Positions 1 to 9,163 of a stretch of DNA of 64,000 nt are shown piece after piece. Position 1 is the stretch's first letter; every line of letters begins with the position of its first letter. Source of the stretch: Desulforhopalus singaporensis (lineage in GTDB: Bacteria > Desulfobacterota > Desulfobulbia > Desulfobulbales > Desulfocapsaceae). Both the position numbers and the translations under genes were made by a program. The notes beneath the pieces are model-generated. The model did not search any database. It was given only the letters and a program-made list of their open reading frames with translations, and was not told where the DNA came from. The DNA is taken from the NCBI RefSeq assembly GCF_900104445.1, contig NZ_FNJI01000007.1:124001-188000 (forward strand). Reading direction: 5' to 3'.

Positions 1-150
1 TGAAAAAAAACCTGTGATCATTTTCTCGATATGTGCTGCGGCTGCACCGCAGCTGTTCCTGCCTGCCGCACCCCGTTATATGCCGTAGCCGGCTTGCACC
101 AATTTTCCCAAGCCTGACGGACGAACTGCCATGGGATGCGGCCGGTGGAG

Positions 151-1434
151 CTACCCTTTAATATAGAGCAACCGGAACCGCTCCCAGAAATCGGGAAACG
201 ATTTGGCAACACAGGACTCACCGGTGATCTTCACTCCCGGCACCCTGAGACCGGCGACAGCCATGCTCATCGCCATCCGGTGATCCTCGTAGGTTTCGAT
301 TTCGCCACCGTGGAGGCCCTGGCCGCCGTTGCCATGTATTACCATCGAATCCTCTTTCTCTTCAACATTTGCACCAAGCCTGGTCAATTCGGTCACCACC
401 GCGCTGAGACGGTCGCACTCCTTGATCCTGAGATGGGCAATATTGTTAATCACCGTTTTCCCATGGGCAAACGCTGCCACCACGGCCAGGGTCGGAACGA
501 CATCAGGCATATTGCCCATATCCACCGTGATCCCCTCCAACCGGTCGGGGCCTGTAACCGAAATACCGCCACCAACCTGCCGCACCTCGCACCCCATACG
601 GCCCAGAAGCGGAACCAGCATGGCGTCGCCCTGAAGCGATGGAACAGGGACGTTGGTTACCGTCACAGTTCCTCCGGTAACGGCCGCCGCCGCCCAGAAA
701 TACGAACTGTTGGAGGCATCCCCTTCGATGCGATACTCCCTTGATTGATAACAGCCCTGGGGAATCTCAAAATAGCTGTAGTCCTTGCTGCACTCGACCA
801 GGATTCCGAAATCGGCCATCACCGCCAGGGTCATGGCAACGTATGGCTTTGACAACACCTCCCCCTCTACCCGGAGCACCGCCTTTTTTTTGGCATATGG
901 CGCCACCAGCAGCAGCGAGGAGAGATATTGGCTGCTTTTTCCTTCAGGTAGAACCGTTTCCCCTCCTGCTATGCCGTCCAACCCTTTTTCGTTGATTTTA
1001 AGCGGCGGACAGCCGGTTCCCTTGACCGAAACTATGTCAACCCCCCACCCCTTAAGAGCAGACATCAGAGGCCCGATGGGGCGCTGGTGCATCCTGGGAT
1101 CGCCGTCTATGATAAACGCTGATTTGCCCAAAGCAGCCACCGAGGTGAGCAATCGGGTCGCGGTGCCGTTGTTGCCAAGGAAAATGGGGTTGTCAGCCGG
1201 CTGGACTTTGCCGCCATTCCCCATGATTATCCAATCTTTTCCCTTTTCTATCGTCACCCCCATCTGGGCGAGCGCCCCTGAGGAATATTCTGTGTCTTCA
1301 CTTTCAAGCGGCCCGATCAGGCGGCTTTTCCCTCCGGCAAGGGCCGCCGTTATAAGCGCCCGCTGAGTCAGGCTTTTGGAGCCGGGCACCTCTATTGACG
1401 CCTCGATTCTGCCTGTTGTCTCAATTTCTATCAT
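151..1434 (-). CDS. aroA: 3-phosphoshikimate 1-carboxyvinyltransferase (EPSP synthase)
   Basis: The 427-residue product transfers the enolpyruvyl group of PEP to shikimate-3-phosphate, the sixth step of chorismate synthesis in the cytosol. The N-terminal PGSKS motif (Lys20) and the LGNNGTATR motif (86-94) contact phosphate and PEP. The later CDRLS and EDHRMAMS motifs are also those of the family, and the length is normal. Translation starts at an ATG at 1434 with only a weak ribosome site. It lies 79 bases downstream of pyrD on the same strand and may be cotranscribed with pyrD/pyrK. The 150 bases beyond its stop hold no gene I can support. Confidence 0.96.
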   Translation of the reverse strand: MIEIETTGRIEASIEVPGSKSLTQRALITAALAGGKSRLIGPLESEDTEYSSGALAQMGVTIEKGKDWIIMGNGGKVQPADNPIFLGNNGTATRLLTSVAALGKSAFIIDGDPRMHQRPIGPLMSALKGWGVDIVSVKGTGCPPLKINEKGLDGIAGGETVLPEGKSSQYLSSLLLVAPYAKKKAVLRVEGEVLSKPYVAMTLAVMADFGILVECSKDYSYFEIPQGCYQSREYRIEGDASNSSYFWAAAAVTGGTVTVTNVPVPSLQGDAMLVPLLGRMGCEVRQVGGGISVTGPDRLEGITVDMGNMPDVVPTLAVVAAFAHGKTVINNIAHLRIKECDRLSAVVTELTRLGANVEEKEDSMVIHGNGGQGLHGGEIETYEDHRMAMSMAVAGLRVPGVKITGESCVAKSFPDFWERFRLLYIKG

Positions 1435-1513
1435 TTGTATTCACTCATCTGGTTATGGTGCCGTTTTATAGCTAGCCCTGTCCGGTTCGCTATTTTTCCG
1501 GACAGTACGCTTG

Positions 1514-2458
1514 TTATTCTGTTATGAGTCCGCCGATAATTGACCTGATCGAGACCAGTTTCTCCGTCGTTGCATACTCGATCAATCCATCAATAATATC
1601 CTCGCTTGCCCGCGGATTAACGAAATTGGCCGTCCCTACCTGAACCGCGCTCGCACCGGCGAGCATAAACTCCAGAGCGTCCGTTGCGGTTTCGATGCCA
1701 CCGATACCAATGACCGGAACCGATACCGCCCGAGCCACCTGGTAACACATCCTCAAGGCAACCGGCTTTATCGCCGGCCCGGAGAGCCCGCCGATAATGT
1801 TGGCCAGCGCTGGCTTTCTGGTCTTCAGGTCGATGGCCATCCCTATGAGGGTGTTGATCAATGAGACAGAATCAGCTCCTCCGTCTTCCACCGCCCTGGC
1901 GATCGCAACGATATCGGTGACATTGGGCGACAGTTTTACCATCACCGGGACATCAGCCCTATTCTTGACGGCTTTGGTGACGGACGCCGCCATGAGCGGA
2001 TCGGTGCCAAAGGCCACTCCGCCCTTTTTGACATTGGGGCACGAGATGTTCACCTCGATTCCCGCAACCCCTGGAACACCGTTGAGCCTGGCACAGATCT
2101 CCTCATACTCACCAAGTGAATCCCCGAGAATGTTGACGATCACCGGCACTCCCAGCTTGGCAAGATAGCCCATTTTTTCGCTTATAAACCGGTCAACGCC
2201 GACATTCTGCAACCCGATCGCATTGAGCATGCCGCAGGAGGTTTCGGCAATTCTGGGCGGCGGATTGCCCTCCCTGGGATGCAGCGATATGCCTTTTACA
2301 ATTACCGCTCCAAGCCTGCCAAGGTCCATGAGATCAGCAAACTCCCTGGCGTATCCGAAAGTGCCGGAGGCGGTCATCACCGGATTTTTTAACTCAAGCG
2401 AACCGATATTAACACTGAGATCGGGGCCTTGTTCATCCTTTGGTGCTAGATATTCCAT
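1514..2458 (-). CDS. pyrD: Dihydroorotate dehydrogenase B, catalytic subunit
   Basis: The 314-residue FMN enzyme oxidises dihydroorotate to orotate in pyrimidine synthesis. Class 1B is indicated by catalytic Cys140 in NISCPN and by the adjacent pyrK, whose flavin/iron-sulfur subunit passes electrons to NAD. The ATG at 2458 has GGAGAA upstream and overlaps the end of pyrK by 13 bases, so the two are translationally coupled. An NAD-linked class 1B enzyme suits an anaerobe because it does not need respiratory quinone. Confidence 0.96.
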   Translation of the reverse strand: MEYLAPKDEQGPDLSVNIGSLELKNPVMTASGTFGYAREFADLMDLGRLGAVIVKGISLHPREGNPPPRIAETSCGMLNAIGLQNVGVDRFISEKMGYLAKLGVPVIVNILGDSLGEYEEICARLNGVPGVAGIEVNISCPNVKKGGVAFGTDPLMAASVTKAVKNRADVPVMVKLSPNVTDIVAIARAVEDGGADSVSLINTLIGMAIDLKTRKPALANIIGGLSGPAIKPVALRMCYQVARAVSVPVIGIGGIETATDALEFMLAGASAVQVGTANFVNPRASEDIIDGLIEYATTEKLVSIRSIIGGLITE

Positions 2459-3234
2459 GCTAATTTCTCCGCGTCAAATACTGGTCCGTGCACACACACA
2501 TGGGTGTAGGTTCCATCCTTTGCCGGACGGGAGCAGCCCAGACATGCACCCATACCGCATGCCATGACACTCTCCACAGAGACCTGGCACTCGATATTGC
2601 GGTCGCGGCAGAACGCTCCCAGCGCCTTGAGCATCGGCTCGGGCCCGCACCCGTAAAGGACGCATGAAGGAGGCAAGGCGATGTTTTGCAGAAGTTCAGT
2701 TACAAAACCCTGTTGCCCAAACGATCCGTCGTCGGTTGAGGCGACGACGGAAGGACCGTAGACTTCGAAATCGTCGACAAGCGGTGCGACCTCGCTTTTG
2801 TCACGGCCACCGAGAAGAACGATGTCTTCTCCGCACTCTTTTTTCAGCCTGCAGTACTCCTTTACCAAAAACAGTAACGGCGCGATTCCCATGCCGCCGC
2901 CGACAAAGATTGCGGGTTTGGTGGAATTTAGCCGATATCCGCGACCCAGAGGACCGAAAACGGAGATCTTTTCGCCTGGCGAGACCTTTGACAAAAGATC
3001 GGTTCCCCTGCCGACAACCTTGAAATAGAGCTGCAGACTGCCGTCGCCCAGACATTGATGAATCGAAAAAGGGCGTCGTAAAAGGGGGTCTTTTGAGGTG
3101 GTGGTACGAACCATCACAAACTGGCCGGGTTCGGCACAACCGGCTATTTCCGGACAGTTGAGCGTGATACGATAATTTGTTGCGGAAAACTGTTCAACAC
3201 GAGTAACAGTTGCATTTTCCTGGTATTGTGACAT
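2446..3234 (-). CDS. pyrK: Dihydroorotate dehydrogenase B, electron transfer subunit
   Basis: The 262-residue protein carries FAD and one 2Fe-2S cluster and links PyrD to NAD. The FAD-binding RRPFSIH motif is near residue 55, a glycine-rich NAD-binding segment ([11 protein letters not shown]) follows, and the cluster ligands are Cys226, Cys231, Cys234 and Cys247 in the usual CX4CX2CX12C spacing. It is the first gene of the pyrK-pyrD(-aroA) transcription unit and diverges from the prepilin peptidase gene across 70 bases. Confidence 0.95.
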   Translation of the reverse strand: MSQYQENATVTRVEQFSATNYRITLNCPEIAGCAEPGQFVMVRTTTSKDPLLRRPFSIHQCLGDGSLQLYFKVVGRGTDLLSKVSPGEKISVFGPLGRGYRLNSTKPAIFVGGGMGIAPLLFLVKEYCRLKKECGEDIVLLGGRDKSEVAPLVDDFEVYGPSVVASTDDGSFGQQGFVTELLQNIALPPSCVLYGCGPEPMLKALGAFCRDRNIECQVSVESVMACGMGACLGCSRPAKDGTYTHVCVHGPVFDAEKLAWNI

Positions 3235-3304
3235 AGTTACTCAAACCTTTTATGATGATAATATTACCAGAAGATACATTCCTTGCGGAGTTATTGATTG
3301 CGTT

Positions 3305-4096
3305 ATGGTTATAGAACATATTCTGACCGTTTTTGCCGCACTTTTAGGGGTCATTGCCGGCAGCTTCCTCAATGTCGTCATCCTGCGCCTGCCCGACCCT
3401 GACCAGTCGATCGTTTTTCCCGCATCCCACTGTCCGCGTTGCTCGGCCCCGCTTCACTGGTACGAGAACATCCCAATAGTAAGCTACATTGTTCTTCGGG
3501 GCAAATGCAATCACTGTTGCGGTGCAATTTCTCCGCAATATCCTGTGGTGGAACTGACAATGGGACTTTTAGCTGCAGCGCTTATCGCCAAATTCGGGTT
3601 ATCCATCGTTTTTTTCTGTCTTTTCCTGTTTTCCGGAGCGTTGCTGGCAATAATAGTGATAGATATCCACCACCAGATTATACCCGACGCGATAAGTTTA
3701 CCCGGAATAGTTGCAGGGTTGCTCTTCTCACTTGTAAGCCCCTCACTCAGCTGGCAGAGCTCACTTATAGGCATTGTCGCCGGAGGCGGGATTCTTTACG
3801 CAGTCGCGGCTCTTTATCTGATGCTGAGGAAAATCGACGGAATGGGGGGCGGCGACATCAAGTTGCTGGCGATGATCGGGGCATGGCTGGGCTGGCAATC
3901 GCTCCCCTTTGTCATCTTCACCAGTTCCCTGTCCGGTTCCATTGTCGGCTTGATCGCTATGCGATATCAGAAAAAAGGCGGCAGGACCAGGATCCCATTC
4001 GGCCCTTTTTTGTCAATTGCCGCCCTGGTATTCATGTTTTTCTCAGAAACCATTCAGTTCTACTTTCAGCTCTACCTCGCCGGGCAATGGCCCTGA
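3305..4096 (+). CDS. pilD: Type IV prepilin peptidase / N-methyltransferase (A24 family)
   Basis: The 263-residue polytopic membrane protease cleaves the leader of type IV pilins and type II secretion pseudopilins and methylates the new N-terminus. The N-terminal cytoplasmic domain has the zinc-binding pairs Cys43/Cys46 and Cys68/Cys71. The two catalytic aspartates are Asp120 (IDIHHQIIPD) and Asp184 in GGGDIK. About eight hydrophobic segments are present. No pilin genes are nearby, so its substrates lie elsewhere. The gene stands alone, diverging from pyrK and converging with the flavodoxin-like gene. Confidence 0.94.
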   Translation: MVIEHILTVFAALLGVIAGSFLNVVILRLPDPDQSIVFPASHCPRCSAPLHWYENIPIVSYIVLRGKCNHCCGAISPQYPVVELTMGLLAAALIAKFGLSIVFFCLFLFSGALLAIIVIDIHHQIIPDAISLPGIVAGLLFSLVSPSLSWQSSLIGIVAGGGILYAVAALYLMLRKIDGMGGGDIKLLAMIGAWLGWQSLPFVIFTSSLSGSIVGLIAMRYQKKGGRTRIPFGPFLSIAALVFMFFSETIQFYFQLYLAGQWP

Positions 4097-4137
4097 CCTG
4101 CAGTGCTTGCAAGTGAACCTGGGCAGAGGCCTGGGAT

Positions 4138-4770
4138 CTATTTCGCTGTTATCTTTCTTCCCATTTCAACGCCCTGCTCAAAAGCGAGCGCAAACTGCTC
4201 CCTGCTGTGGCCATACCCCGGATAATGTCTCCTGAACCAGCTGCTTTCTTTTCTGACCATCCTGCCGGTCAGCTGCATGATGAGTCCGACAAACCTGAAC
4301 GGCTCCTTCGTTGGGTGTTCAAACACCATGGGCGGCGTGACTTTGGCCCCGCATTTCAGCAATGTTTTCCTCATGCTGAAGTAGTTAAGCCTCCAGTACG
4401 ACCTGGCGGAAATAATGACGGTCACATCCCTGTTACCGCATATTTTCTCCGCATATCTGTCCATGAAGTCAAGCACCGGACCCGAGGGGTTGTAGGACCA
4501 TGTGGGGCCGGCTATAACGATGCGGTCATAGGATTCGTAGCATCTGTCGCTGAGCGGTTCAATCCTGTCTCGGTGCCTAAAGAAGGTGCGCGCCATCACT
4601 GCGACAAGGCGCAACACGGACCTGAAGGGAAGTTCGTAGGGCGCGACAGGCAGCAGCCGTTCGGCAACGACCTCCACCCCTTGCTGTTCGAGCCCCTGGG
4701 AAAACCGCTTGACCAGGAGCCTGGTCTGCTGGGTAAAAGAGTAGTATATGATCAGAACACGTTTAGCCAT
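4138..4770 (-). CDS. Flavodoxin-like protein (NAD(P)H-dependent FMN reductase / dialkylresorcinol-condensing-like)
   Basis: The product is about 210 residues long and begins with a flavodoxin-type strand and loop, AKRVLIIYYSFTQQTR, a phosphate loop for FMN. A second typical strand, RIVIAGPTWSYNPSGPVL, matches the loop that packs on the isoalloxazine ring. This supports an FMN-binding oxidoreductase, but the substrate cannot be read from sequence. The start is uncertain: ATGs at 4770 and 4776 both lack a good ribosome site, and 4770 places the first strand at the N-terminus as usual. It converges with the prepilin peptidase gene. Confidence 0.72.
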   Translation of the reverse strand: MAKRVLIIYYSFTQQTRLLVKRFSQGLEQQGVEVVAERLLPVAPYELPFRSVLRLVAVMARTFFRHRDRIEPLSDRCYESYDRIVIAGPTWSYNPSGPVLDFMDRYAEKICGNRDVTVIISARSYWRLNYFSMRKTLLKCGAKVTPPMVFEHPTKEPFRFVGLIMQLTGRMVRKESSWFRRHYPGYGHSREQFALAFEQGVEMGRKITAK

Positions 4771-5020
4771 AGTCATCGCCGCGGTTGACATCAGGACCAG
4801 GAACAACAGTAATACCCCTTTTCAAGCAGGCACTTTCCGGCAAAAGAGCAACAATCAATACTGTAGTACCAATATTGAATTCTGCCACTATGAATTTAAA
4901 ACAATAACAATCGGTTATCTCTCATCTCGATCCGGTGCTCACCTGAGAGGCGCCAGTTCACAGCCGGTTCAGGCAACTTGCAGCTGATCAACCGTATAAC
5001 ATGGTGCAACAAAAAAAAAA

Positions 5021-5047
5021 GCCTCCGACAAAGTCGGAGGCTTTTAA
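5021..5047 (-). terminator. Rho-independent terminator of the dsr operon
   Basis: A perfect 9-bp stem, GCCTCCGAC (5021-5029) and GTCGGAGGC (5033-5041), closes a 3-base loop. On the minus strand it is followed by ten T residues (complement of the A run 5011-5020). It lies just downstream of the dsrP stop. The plus-strand side also has a TTTT tail, so it may work in both directions. Confidence 0.92.
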
Positions 5048-5067
5048 TACGTGTCGAGGAACCGCTC

Positions 5068-6246
5068 TTAATGTCCTTCAACTTCGTGTTCTACACTCAC
5101 CGCAATTTTATAGAGCATGGTGAGAACGAAGAACCCGGTAGCCCAGATTCCAAGAGTAATGCCGATCTCGTTTGCGGTAGGATAGTACTCGACGACTTCC
5201 TCAAGGGGGCTGACAGCCAGGCCACCCATGACAAACCCGAGTCCCTTATCGAGCCACAGCGCGATAAATATAGCAATACAGCCGATTGCCATGAGCGTGT
5301 CGGTATACACCTTGGCGATCTTCATGTAGCCAAACAGTGCCAGGCTGCCGAAGCAGAGGAACACCGAGGTCCACATAAACGGGACGAGGTTGTTGTAGAC
5401 GTGTCCGTGATGCTCAAGACCGAAAAACAGATAATCGAGCGAATGCTTATGTCCGGGGATATTGGAGTAGTAACCTACAAAGAATTCGAGGCAGACAAAA
5501 AATGCGTTGATCAGGGCTGCGTACATGATGATCGTCGTCAGCTTGTTCATCGCCTCTTTGCCGGCGTCAAAATTAGCAAACCGCTTCATGATCAGACAGG
5601 CTAATGCTATAAGGGCCGGACCTGCCGCAAAAGCCGATGCGAGAAATCGCGGTGCGGTAATGGCGGTCAGCCAGAAATGACGTCCGGGCAGACCGCAGTA
5701 GAGCATAGCGGTGACCGTGTGGATCGAAACTGCAAACGGCAGTGAGGTGTATACAAAAATATAAACCCATTTCGGCGGCTTCACCTGCTTGCGCTCAGAG
5801 GTGAGGATAACCCAGCCGCAGATAATGTTAAGCGTGAGATAACCAAGCAGCACGCACATATCCCAGAACAGCATCGAGTTTGGGGTCGGATGAAGAATCA
5901 TGTTCAACGCCCTCAGAGGCTGTCCGATATCGACCATGATGAACAGCAGACACATGACGATCGCCGAGATCGCGAGGAATTCTCCGAGAATGGTAATGCG
6001 GCCGAACACTTTGTAGTTGTGAATATAGTACGGCAGCACCAGCATCAACCCCCCCGCGGCAACCCCGACCAGGAAGGTGAACTGTGAGATATACAATCCC
6101 CATCCGAGATCGCGTCCCATACCGGTCAATCCCATACCATAGTTGAATTGCCTGATATAGCAGATCGCGCCCACTGCTATGAATGCACCCAGAATAGCGA
6201 GCCACATCCAGTATCTGGAATTACCTTTTAATACTTTTTCAATCAT
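5068..6246 (-). CDS. dsrP: DsrP, NrfD-family membrane subunit of the DsrMKJOP complex
   Basis: The 392-residue integral membrane protein of the NrfD/PsrC family has about ten hydrophobic segments. In the known complex it works with the periplasmic ferredoxin DsrO and cytochrome DsrJ in quinone-linked electron transfer across the cytoplasmic membrane during dissimilatory sulfite reduction. It is the last gene of the operon, starting 7 bases after the dsrO stop with a good GAGGGAG ribosome site before the ATG at 6246. The identification rests on membrane topology, an NrfD-like sequence and the complete dsrMKJOP order. Confidence 0.95.
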   Translation of the reverse strand: MIEKVLKGNSRYWMWLAILGAFIAVGAICYIRQFNYGMGLTGMGRDLGWGLYISQFTFLVGVAAGGLMLVLPYYIHNYKVFGRITILGEFLAISAIVMCLLFIMVDIGQPLRALNMILHPTPNSMLFWDMCVLLGYLTLNIICGWVILTSERKQVKPPKWVYIFVYTSLPFAVSIHTVTAMLYCGLPGRHFWLTAITAPRFLASAFAAGPALIALACLIMKRFANFDAGKEAMNKLTTIIMYAALINAFFVCLEFFVGYYSNIPGHKHSLDYLFFGLEHHGHVYNNLVPFMWTSVFLCFGSLALFGYMKIAKVYTDTLMAIGCIAIFIALWLDKGLGFVMGGLAVSPLEEVVEYYPTANEIGITLGIWATGFFVLTMLYKIAVSVEHEVEGH

Positions 6247-6253
6247 GACTCCC

Positions 6254-7081
6254 TCACACTATGTAAAAGACTGACGGTTTAGTTCCAAGAGCCGGTTTTC
6301 TCTGAATCGTGTGATTCTCCCTGAGAATCTTGGCGATTTCCGAGTCCGGATCATTTAGATCACCAAAGGTTATTGCGCCGACCTCTTTTAAAGCTTCAAC
6401 ACAGGCGGGCTCCAGTCCTTTGGCGAGCCGTTCACCGCAGAAATTGCATTTCTCGACGACACCGCGCATCCTGGTGGGAAATTCGGGGTTGTACTCCTTG
6501 ATATACGGGCGAGGATCGAACCAGTTGAAACTCCTGGCCCCGTAAGGACAGCCCATCATACAGAAACGGCAGCCGATGCACCGGTGATAATCCATCGCCA
6601 CAATCCCGCTCTTCTCAAGGACAAAGGTAGCCTTGGTCGGACACACCCTTACGCAGGGTGGCTCATCGCAGTGATTACATACGGCCATGAAGTCGTTATT
6701 CTCGGTGCTCTCGGAGGCATGATACGCTGAATGCTCCGGGAACACGTTGTTAAAAGGCGCTCTCCAGATCCATTTAATCTCAGATTTCTTGGAGTCGATC
6801 TGGGGAATGTTATGGGCCTTGTTACAGGCGTTGATCGCCTTGTCCATCAGCTCCGGGTGACCGTAGAACTTCCTCATGTCAAACACCATGCCCAACCGTA
6901 CGCCGGAGGGCGTTTCCTGCTTGTGGGAGGCGTCGCTATTCCCCTGACCTTCAGCAACTGCGCCGTGACCTGAGGAAGCAAGAGCAGGAGTGGAAGTCAG
7001 TTTGACCACAGCGGGGGCGCTAATCCCTGCCAGTGCTGTTGCACCCGCAACTTTTAAAAACTTTCTTCTTTTCTTATCCAT
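6254..7081 (-). CDS. dsrO: DsrO, periplasmic iron-sulfur subunit of DsrMKJOP
   Basis: The 275-residue ferredoxin-like protein begins with a Tat signal (KKRRKFLKVAG at residues 3-13), so it should be exported folded. Clear 4Fe-4S ligands are Cys135/138/143/147 and Cys168/171/174/178, with Cys212/215/227 likely in a third cluster. Only a remnant of a further motif is seen near Cys86. The reading frame extends upstream to 7129, but the ATG at 7081 is chosen because the Tat signal starts there and GAAGGAG precedes it. This ATG overlaps the dsrJ stop by one base. Confidence 0.95.
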   Translation of the reverse strand: MDKKRRKFLKVAGATALAGISAPAVVKLTSTPALASSGHGAVAEGQGNSDASHKQETPSGVRLGMVFDMRKFYGHPELMDKAINACNKAHNIPQIDSKKSEIKWIWRAPFNNVFPEHSAYHASESTENNDFMAVCNHCDEPPCVRVCPTKATFVLEKSGIVAMDYHRCIGCRFCMMGCPYGARSFNWFDPRPYIKEYNPEFPTRMRGVVEKCNFCGERLAKGLEPACVEALKEVGAITFGDLNDPDSEIAKILRENHTIQRKPALGTKPSVFYIV

Positions 7082-7482
7082 TAGTGTGTCTCCTTCTTTG
7101 ACGCTGCCAGCGATGGGGTCAAATGGCAATCCCAGCAGTACGGGGTGACAGATGCGTACTCGTGACAGGAATCACAGAACTTCTCTTTGTTGGTATGACA
7201 TTCCATACAAGCCATCTGCAGACCTTTACGATAAACCTTTCCTTCTACGGTAACTGTGGTGCGGTTTCCGTTGCGCAGTACGTCGTCTCGCCATTCATTG
7301 AGCATTTGCATATGACTCGCACGCATCTCGGCAGCAGGTGCGACACATTGTTTTTCACCGCCGGGTGGCAACTCGACCTTGGGTACCGTGCTAGCAGTCG
7401 AGAACGCATTGAACCAGAGCGGAAAAGTTACAAGCAGGACGAATATTATCAGTCCCGGTATAATTGTTACTTTGTTGTACAT
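7081..7482 (-). CDS. dsrJ: DsrJ, triheme cytochrome c of DsrMKJOP
   Basis: The 133-residue protein is anchored by an N-terminal hydrophobic segment (about 5-26) and carries three CXXCH heme sites: CMECH 92-96, CDSCH 103-107 and CWDCH 116-120. Cys46 in KQCVAP matches the position of the cysteine proposed as an unusual heme ligand in Allochromatium DsrJ (family knowledge). It faces the periplasm and partners DsrO/DsrP. The ATG at 7482 has AGGAGT upstream and sits 28 bases after the dsrK stop. Confidence 0.96.
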   Translation of the reverse strand: MYNKVTIIPGLIIFVLLVTFPLWFNAFSTASTVPKVELPPGGEKQCVAPAAEMRASHMQMLNEWRDDVLRNGNRTTVTVEGKVYRKGLQMACMECHTNKEKFCDSCHEYASVTPYCWDCHLTPSLAASKKETH

Positions 7483-7510
7483 TACTTTACTCCTATGTTC
7501 TGTTCAGGAT

Positions 7511-9142
7511 TTAAAAGAGCATGGTACGGAGGCCTTCCTCGAGTTCCGGACGGGTCTCTCCCTCCTGAACTATTGCGTTGGCCACAAGTTCAGTGAGCCC
7601 GCACACCCCGACCTCAGGATTCCAGTAATTCATAAGAGAAGTGAGTGTTGCACGGTCGATTGCACAGACACACGCCAGCATGTTTACATCGAATTTTTCG
7701 TGTACATACTTGACTGCATTTGCCCTGGGCAGCCCGGCGCGCATTCTCAGTTCCATAATTTCGTCGGTATTGAGCCCTGTTCCCGAACCGCAGCAGAAGG
7801 TCTGTTCACGGATGGTGTTTTCCGGCATTTCCACCCAGTCGACGACATGGTCGAGGATATAGCGCGGCTCATCCAGCAGCCCCATGGCCCGCGCGGTGTT
7901 ACAGGAGTCGTGCCAGGTGGCCTTGACGTGCTTGTTGCGGCTTTTGTCGAGCTTGAGCTTGCCGTGGCGGATAAGGTCGGCGGTAAATTCGCTGATATGA
8001 ACCATCTTGGTCGACGCGGCATTTTCAAATACGGTGCCGGTGATGGGTGAAACCGGCTTTTCAAGAAAATCTGCGGGGCCGTTCATGGTGTCCATGTACT
8101 GATGCAGCACCCGCCACATATGACCGCACTCACCGCCGAGAATGTATTTGACACCGAGCCGTTCCGCTTCGGCATACATCTTCGCGTTGAGTTTTTTCAT
8201 GGTCTCGTTATTGGTGAACAGACCGAAGTTTCCTCCCTCAGATGCATAGGTCGACCAGGTATAGTCGAGGCCTATCGCTTCAAACAGGATCATATAGCCC
8301 ATGGCGGTATAGAGGCCGGGCTCGGCAAAAACGTCAGCGGACGGGGTGATAAACAGGATCTCCGCGCCCTTTCTGTTAAAGCTGATGTTAGGCCGGACAC
8401 CGGTCAGGTTCTCAACATCGTCTACCAGAAACTCGACGTTGTCCTTGAAAGTGTGAGGCTGCAGCCCCATGTGATTACCGGTACGGTTTGAGTTGGAGGC
8501 GGGCTCGAGAATCCAGTTGATCCCCACCCCGACCAGATGCAGCAGCTCGCGAAGCATCATGGTAACCTCTGCGGTATCAATACCGTACGGACAGAACACA
8601 GAGCATCTCCGGCATTCGGTGCACTGGTAGGAGTACATGAACCACTCCTTGAGTACGCCGACGGTCATTTCTCTTGCTCCGGCCATTTTACCGAGAATCT
8701 TTCCGGCCAGGGTGAAGTCGTTGCGGTATACTGAGCGCAGCAGTTCGGCACGCAATACCGGCATGTTTTTCGGATCTCCCGTTCCGAGGAAGAAATGACA
8801 CTTGTCCGCACATGCGCCGCACCGTACGCAGCAATCCATGAAAATCTTCAGAGATCGGAACTTTTCGAGTCGTTCAGCTAACCCCTTGATGATTATATCC
8901 TTCCAGTTTTCCGGCAGTTTCCAGTCGTCATCTTCCGGCGACCACTCTCTGGAGTTTGGAAAGTGCAGCCCTTTCTGGCTGTCGAGATATGCTACTTTTT
9001 CCGCCTTTGCAGGGTAGGCGTAATTGCCAGGCTTGAAAGCAACCGGAATATCCATCCAATCCATGGTAGGTATCGCTCCTGTCGCCAAGGATGGTCCCTG
9101 CACTACGCTTTTCGATAATTGTTCTAATTTGGGAACTGACAT
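7511..9142 (-). CDS. dsrK: DsrK, HdrD-like iron-sulfur subunit of DsrMKJOP
   Basis: The 543-residue cytoplasmic subunit is related to heterodisulfide reductase HdrD. It has two ferredoxin-type clusters, Cys105/108/111/115 and Cys174/177/180/184. A C-terminal cysteine-rich CCG-type domain, with motifs CNTARAMG and FCCGSG, binds the noncubane catalytic cluster. It is thought to reduce the DsrC trisulfide using electrons from DsrM. The gene follows dsrM by 21 bases with an AAGGA ribosome site. Length and motifs are typical. Confidence 0.96.
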   Translation of the reverse strand: MSVPKLEQLSKSVVQGPSLATGAIPTMDWMDIPVAFKPGNYAYPAKAEKVAYLDSQKGLHFPNSREWSPEDDDWKLPENWKDIIIKGLAERLEKFRSLKIFMDCCVRCGACADKCHFFLGTGDPKNMPVLRAELLRSVYRNDFTLAGKILGKMAGAREMTVGVLKEWFMYSYQCTECRRCSVFCPYGIDTAEVTMMLRELLHLVGVGINWILEPASNSNRTGNHMGLQPHTFKDNVEFLVDDVENLTGVRPNISFNRKGAEILFITPSADVFAEPGLYTAMGYMILFEAIGLDYTWSTYASEGGNFGLFTNNETMKKLNAKMYAEAERLGVKYILGGECGHMWRVLHQYMDTMNGPADFLEKPVSPITGTVFENAASTKMVHISEFTADLIRHGKLKLDKSRNKHVKATWHDSCNTARAMGLLDEPRYILDHVVDWVEMPENTIREQTFCCGSGTGLNTDEIMELRMRAGLPRANAVKYVHEKFDVNMLACVCAIDRATLTSLMNYWNPEVGVCGLTELVANAIVQEGETRPELEEGLRTMLF

Positions 9143-9163
9143 CGTTGTCTAATCCTTATAAGC

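Noticed and set aside
1-150. A short minus-strand frame and a possible start of another gene beyond aroA
   Set aside because: Too little sequence remains before the window edge, no family can be recognised, and the frame ending at 18 overlaps aroA.
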